Assembly (NCBI RefSeq): GCF_037042905.1
Contig: NC_087249.1
Location: 8,676,001 to 8,740,000, forward strand
Source: Lytechinus pictus
Lineage: Eukaryota > Echinodermata > Echinoidea > Temnopleuroida > Toxopneustidae
Reading direction: 5' to 3'
Length of the DNA: 64,000 nt
This document shows positions 59,539 through 64,000 of this stretch, one piece after another. The position numbers were made by a program, and so were the translations under genes. Position 1 is the first letter of the stretch. Each line of letters opens with the position of its first letter. The notes under the pieces are model-generated. The model had not been told where the DNA came from. It saw only the letters and a list, made by a program, of their open reading frames with translations, and did not search any database.

Positions 59539-60289
59539 TTGAGTACAATGCTGGTTTTGGGACAAGTAATTTTAAATGTGAACTCTGGCGTGTCTTTAAA
59601 ATGTATGTTTGTTAAGGATTGCTTGGTATCCCTCATTTTGTTGAGGTTTGAGGATGGACGAAAGGTTTTGCACATAACGATATTACAGATAATGCTGTCG
59701 TATTTAATCAGATGTAACAGGTGCAAAGTCCGGTAAATTATTTTATTTGTGAGGTTCTCATGCATCTGATTGAGAATATCAATGGGAAATTAGAATGTAG
59801 TTTCCCCGTTGGTGTCTCTTTTTTTATATTCATTTTCTATGCATTTCTACAAGGTGCAATTACAATGAAGACAGAATGTTGGAAAAGCTTAGAGATGGAA
59901 GATTTCATTCTCCTCTCCTTTATTATTTGTTTTCCTTTATTTTCTTTTTATATTGGATCATCTTTGTTAGCGTTTGATGATTTGCAAGCATTACTACTTT
60001 TCTTTATTTTGTTCGTAAAGGGTTATTATGTTTTACTTGGAAAATATTTCCTAACGAATTTGTTGAATGTGAATTGGAAGGGAGCTCTCTCTATGTTTAA
60101 GGCTATTTTTAAGTATGTGTGTTCTTTACATGGGTCTGTGCTTTTTGATGAATAGTGTAATTGTGTTTCGATTGGCATGTACTTGGTGTTGGGTGTATGC
60201 GTGTGTCTGTAAATGGGAGTGTCTTTGGTGTGGTCCAGTGAATGTGAGTGATTGTTGTTTGAAGCGTGGTTATGCCTGTTCACATTTAA
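59539..60289 (+). pseudogene. Possible ORF1 remnant of the L1/Tx1-like LINE
   Basis: Two overlapping frames (59539-59736 and 59721-60155) precede ORF2. The first ends RCNRCK; after a frame change the second begins SPVNYFICE. Together they would make a CX2CX4-N-X3C block resembling a damaged zinc knuckle. The second frame is otherwise very hydrophobic. The evidence is weak; it could also be plain UTR. Confidence 0.3.
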
Positions 60290-63200
60290 ATCTGTTACTT
60301 GGTCAGTTTCATTTGCATATTTTTCGGGATAGGGTGTTTAGGCTTCAATAGTAGGTCGTATTTTACTTTATTAACTTTAAATGTCAGAGGGCTAAGAGAT
60401 AGAATTAAAAGGAAGAACATTTTTGAATTTTGCAGAGATAAAGGCAGTAACATAGTATTTTTACAGGAAACATATAGTACGGTAGAGGTGGAAGAAAAAT
60501 GGAAATCAGAGTGGAGTGGTCAAATACTGTTCAGTCACGGAACAAATCATAGTAAAGGTGTTTTAGTTTTGATTTCTCCAAATATAAATATGAAAATTAA
60601 AAATGTGAGTATTGGCGAAAATGGAAGATATATTATAATGAAATTAGAATATCAGCAATCTACTTTTTTACTAGTAAATTGTTACTTTCCCACCAGGGAT
60701 AAAGAAAAGATGCAAATTGAATTTTTAGATGAATTGGAAAATTGTATTTCAAAGCTTTATAGTTCCGGAGATACAATAATTTTAGGAGGAGATTTTAATA
60801 TGATAATGAATGGGGATTTGGATTATATGGGGCCTCGAAAGTCTAAAAAAAACAAATTTAACGAAAAGTTCGAAGACCTCCTGGACAGATTATTTTTAGT
60901 AGATATATGGAGAAAAAAGAATCCAGAAAAAAAACAATTCACATTTAGACAAAAGTGGCCGGTCGTTCAGAGTCGGTTGGATTATTGGTTCCTTTCCTCT
61001 ACATTACAGGATTCCGTTAACTGTTGTGATATTTTGACATCAATTACACCAGATCACTCAGGTGTACTGCTTCAATTACGTAACTTTGTAAATGCTCCAG
61101 ACTTTGGAAATTCTTATTGGAAATTCAATAACAGTTTGTGCGTAGATCAAGAATTTGTTAGGATGTTTAAAGATAAAGTAGTTGCATTAAAAGCAGAATG
61201 GATTCCAAAAATAAAGGACAAATTACTGTTATGGGATTTTTTGAAAATGAAAATGAGACAGTTTATTAATACATATACAAAAGAAAAGGCAAAGGTCAGA
61301 AAAAATGAAATTAAAAAAATAGAGAAAGAAATAGAAGAATTAGAAAATAAACTTTTGTCTCAGCCATTGAGAAATATAATTGATGACATTGATGAGAAAA
61401 AATCTAATTTGAACAAGTTATATGATTATAGTCGACAAGGTTTAAAAATTCGGTCAAGGGCAGTTTGGTTTGAGGAAGGAGAACAAAAAACACAATATTT
61501 TGAACAGCTATTGAAGTCTAATAAACGGAAAAGTGTGATAAAAGAATTATATGATGACGATGATCACATCATTAAGGATAGAAAGGAAATATTGAAGAAG
61601 ATTGGAACGTATTATGAAAACTTATACTCATTGAGTGAAGCTATTGTTAATGAAAATTCTTTGTTCCTTAAGGATATTCCTCAATTAAGTAAAGAAAGTT
61701 GTAATATATGTGAAGGTAGAATAAGTATTCATGAATGTTTAAATGTTTTAAAAGAAATGAAATATAATAAATCCCCTGGTAACGATGGTTTTACGGTAGA
61801 GTTTTATTATACTTTTTGGAATTTATTAGGGGGACTTTTGGTAGATGTTTTAAATGAAACATATGAAAGGGGAAAACTGACAACCTCACAAAAGCAAGGT
61901 GTGATAACGTTATTGGAAAAAAAAGATAAAGATCCATTATATGTCCAAAATTTTAGACCAATTACACTTTTAAATGTGGATTACAAAATATTGTCAAAGG
62001 TTTTAGCAAAAAGATTAAAAGGTATACTAAATGAGATAATTCACAATGATCAAGTTGGCTATGTAAAAGATAGAAACATTGGGGATGGTGTAAGATTAAT
62101 AGATGATATGTTATATCAATCTAATTTCAAAAATATTGGATATTTAATCACTGTTGATTTTGAAAAGGCCTTTGATTCTGTTTCACATGATTTTCTTTTT
62201 AAGATCCTTAAACTATTTGGATTTGGGCACTCATTCTGTTCGTGGGTCCGTATTTTATACTCGGATATTACTAGTAGTGTTATGAATGGGGGGTTTTCTT
62301 CCGGTTATTTTAATATAAAGCGAGGGGTAAGACAGGGGGATCCCCTCTCCCCATATTTGTTTCTGCTCTGTATTGAAATACTTGCTCTGGCAATAAGGAA
62401 AGACAGACAGGTTGAAGGAATTCAATTTCAGAACCGTGAAATAAAGCAAATTTTGTATGCTGATGATATATCATTGTTTGTTAAAAATACACACTCTTTA
62501 GATCGTCTTCAATACCTTTTTGAAGAATTCGAGAAAATTAGTGGTCTAAAAATAAACAAAGGAAAAACTAATATTTTGTGGATGGGTCGGGATAATGACA
62601 GACCTCAGACACAGTTGTTTGGGAATTTTGTTCAGCATATTAAAATTTTAGGTGTTTACTTTTCTCTTAATGTTATAATAAAAGAAGACATGAATTACAA
62701 AGAAATACTTAGTAAAATAAAAAGACTGTTGGGATGGTGGAAACAAAGGGATCTCACACTTATGGGGAAAATTCACTTGTTAAAAACATATGCATTGTCA
62801 AGGCTAAACTTTGTTTCGTCACTAATAGTGGTTCCTCAGTGGTTGTATGCTGAGGTTGAAAAGATCACATTTGAATTTTTATGGTCCGGAAAAGATCGGA
62901 TAAAGAGAATTATAATGTACCAGGATTACTCACAAGGGGGTTTAAAAATGATGAATTTTAAGTTGTTTGTAAAGTCTCAACGTTTAATGTGGCTTAAGCG
63001 ATTAATTTACGGAGAACGAGATGCAGGATGGAAATTGTATTTTGATTTTTGTTTTCGATCAGTTGGGGGGAGATTTCTGTTTCTATGTGACTTTGACACT
63101 TCAAAATTAAATATAAAAATGCCCCCATTTTATTCAGAAATGATGAAGGCTTGGCAAGACTTAAGGAGATTTCGTTATTCTGAAGAGGAGGTTAACCCTA

Positions 63201-64000
63201 TTATATTCAATAATCAACATATTTGTATAAAAGGTATAACAATTTTTGACAATGATCTTTTTAATAAAGGAATATTTAGCGTTGATCAAATCTTTGATAA
63301 TGGCCACTTGAAGCCTGTGACTTTTTTTCAAAATCTCGGTATTACCGCAAATCAACTTCTCCAAATAATAGATATTGTGCACGTTATACCAGCAAGCTGG
63401 AAAAATTTTAATAGTTTAATAAAGTTTAAAAAAATTGATTTGGTAGACTTTGGGATAAGTATGAATATTGGAAAACAGGAAACAGCTTTTGAAGTAATTA
63501 AATCAAAAACAATTTATAACTTGTTTATAACTAAGCTACAAGAGCTATACAAGTTAACACTTAAGGATGGTCACAGTGATTTTGATTTTACTGATGTAGA
63601 AATTTGTAAATTATTTGAATATATCAGGAGTACAACTCTTATAAGAAAACAAAGGGAATTTCAGTTTAGGCTTTTACATGGAGCAATATATACAAAAGAG
63701 CATTTGATGAGATTTGGTTTCGTGGGAGATAATTATTGTTCGTTTGGTTGTACAAAAACTGAATCGTACTTTCATATACTCATGGATTGCATAAAAGTTA
63801 AACCTCTTTGGCAATTTTGTATTGATCATTTTTGTTTAGCTGAATTAAGAACTTTGAATTGGAGGGAAATATTCTTAGGATTACCTGGAAATTCTTGTAG
63901 AATTAAATGTGTCAATTCTGTTATTCTTTTTATTAAATATGCAATTTTTAATTCCAGAGCTGAAGGCCGGGTACCGTCATTTATTAAAATACACAAATAT
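60290..64000 (+). mobile_element. L1/Tx1-like LINE ORF2 (endonuclease and reverse transcriptase), open to the window edge
   Basis: One frame of 1237 codons without a stop, continuing past the window. N-terminal AP-endonuclease: TLNVRGLRDRIKR, FLQETYS, GGDFNMIMNG, SRLDYWFLS and SITPDHSGVLLQL. A basic coiled linker (KKIEKEIEELENKLL) follows. Reverse transcriptase: KYNKSPGNDGFTVEFYY, NFRPITLLNVDYKILSKVLA, QVGYVKDRNIGDGVRL, VDFEKAFDSVSHDFL, GVRQGDPLSPYLFLLCIE and catalytic YADDISLFV. Thumb and C-terminal region: SGLKINKGKTNILW and, near the end, a cysteine cluster (CSFGCTKTESYFHILMDC). The NFRPI-LLNVDYKI pattern points to the L1/Tx1 group. There is no ATG near the start of the frame, so the true start may lie upstream in another frame. 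The intact frame suggests recent activity. Confidence 0.93.

Noticed and set aside
59721..60155. Stand-alone 144-aa membrane protein gene
   Set aside because: T-rich sequence naturally encodes hydrophobic residues; it lies directly before a LINE ORF2 and shows no known domain.

Overview
The window is animal nuclear DNA: AT-rich, with spliced genes, non-LTR retrotransposons, tRNA-derived SINEs, MITEs and satellite DNA. The repeat mix and the spliced flavin monooxygenase suggest a marine invertebrate deuterostome, most likely an echinoderm. The species is an inference and was not tested.

Only three host genes can be supported. (1) A complete flavin-containing monooxygenase (FMO) lies on the minus strand at 51306-57785. 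It has five coding exons that join in frame to 529 aa. (2, 3) Two copies of a small secreted-peptide gene face each other across a large imperfect palindrome. The plus-strand copy is at 14307-24298 (71 aa) and the minus-strand copy at 32860-43262 (70 aa). Each has four coding exons with phase-1 introns, a near-identical signal-peptide exon, an acidic pro-region and a short two-cysteine C-terminus sharing PGLWCG. I do not recognise the family.

Layout. 1-13250 is mobile DNA. A 5'-truncated minus-strand LINE (12294 down to about 1170) is split by an 8.4-kb hAT-like element at 1553-9950, which has 15-bp perfect inverted termini and an 8-bp target duplication. That element carries two further LINEs, minisatellites and the start of a decayed transposase. 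About 13255-48120 is the inverted duplication, with its inner turn at 29275-29930. The two arms carry different later insertions, so one arm often shows the empty site of the other: GATA/CTAT composite, mariner-type MITE, hAT-like elements with GC-rich hairpin arrays, and tiny palindromic elements with 7-bp target duplications. About 48225-50620 is a satellite of roughly 180-bp monomers with a 698-bp higher-order period. 50815-57785 is a SINE followed by the FMO gene, whose introns hold several fold-back elements. 58090-64000 is an L1/Tx1-like LINE with repeated 5' units and an ORF2 that stays open to the window edge.

The peptide pair is the most interesting content. The copies share promoter, signal exon, splice sites and 3' UTR exons, yet the secreted part has changed more than the signal exon and the nearby noncoding DNA. 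In one copy the C-terminus was rewritten by a minisatellite insertion.
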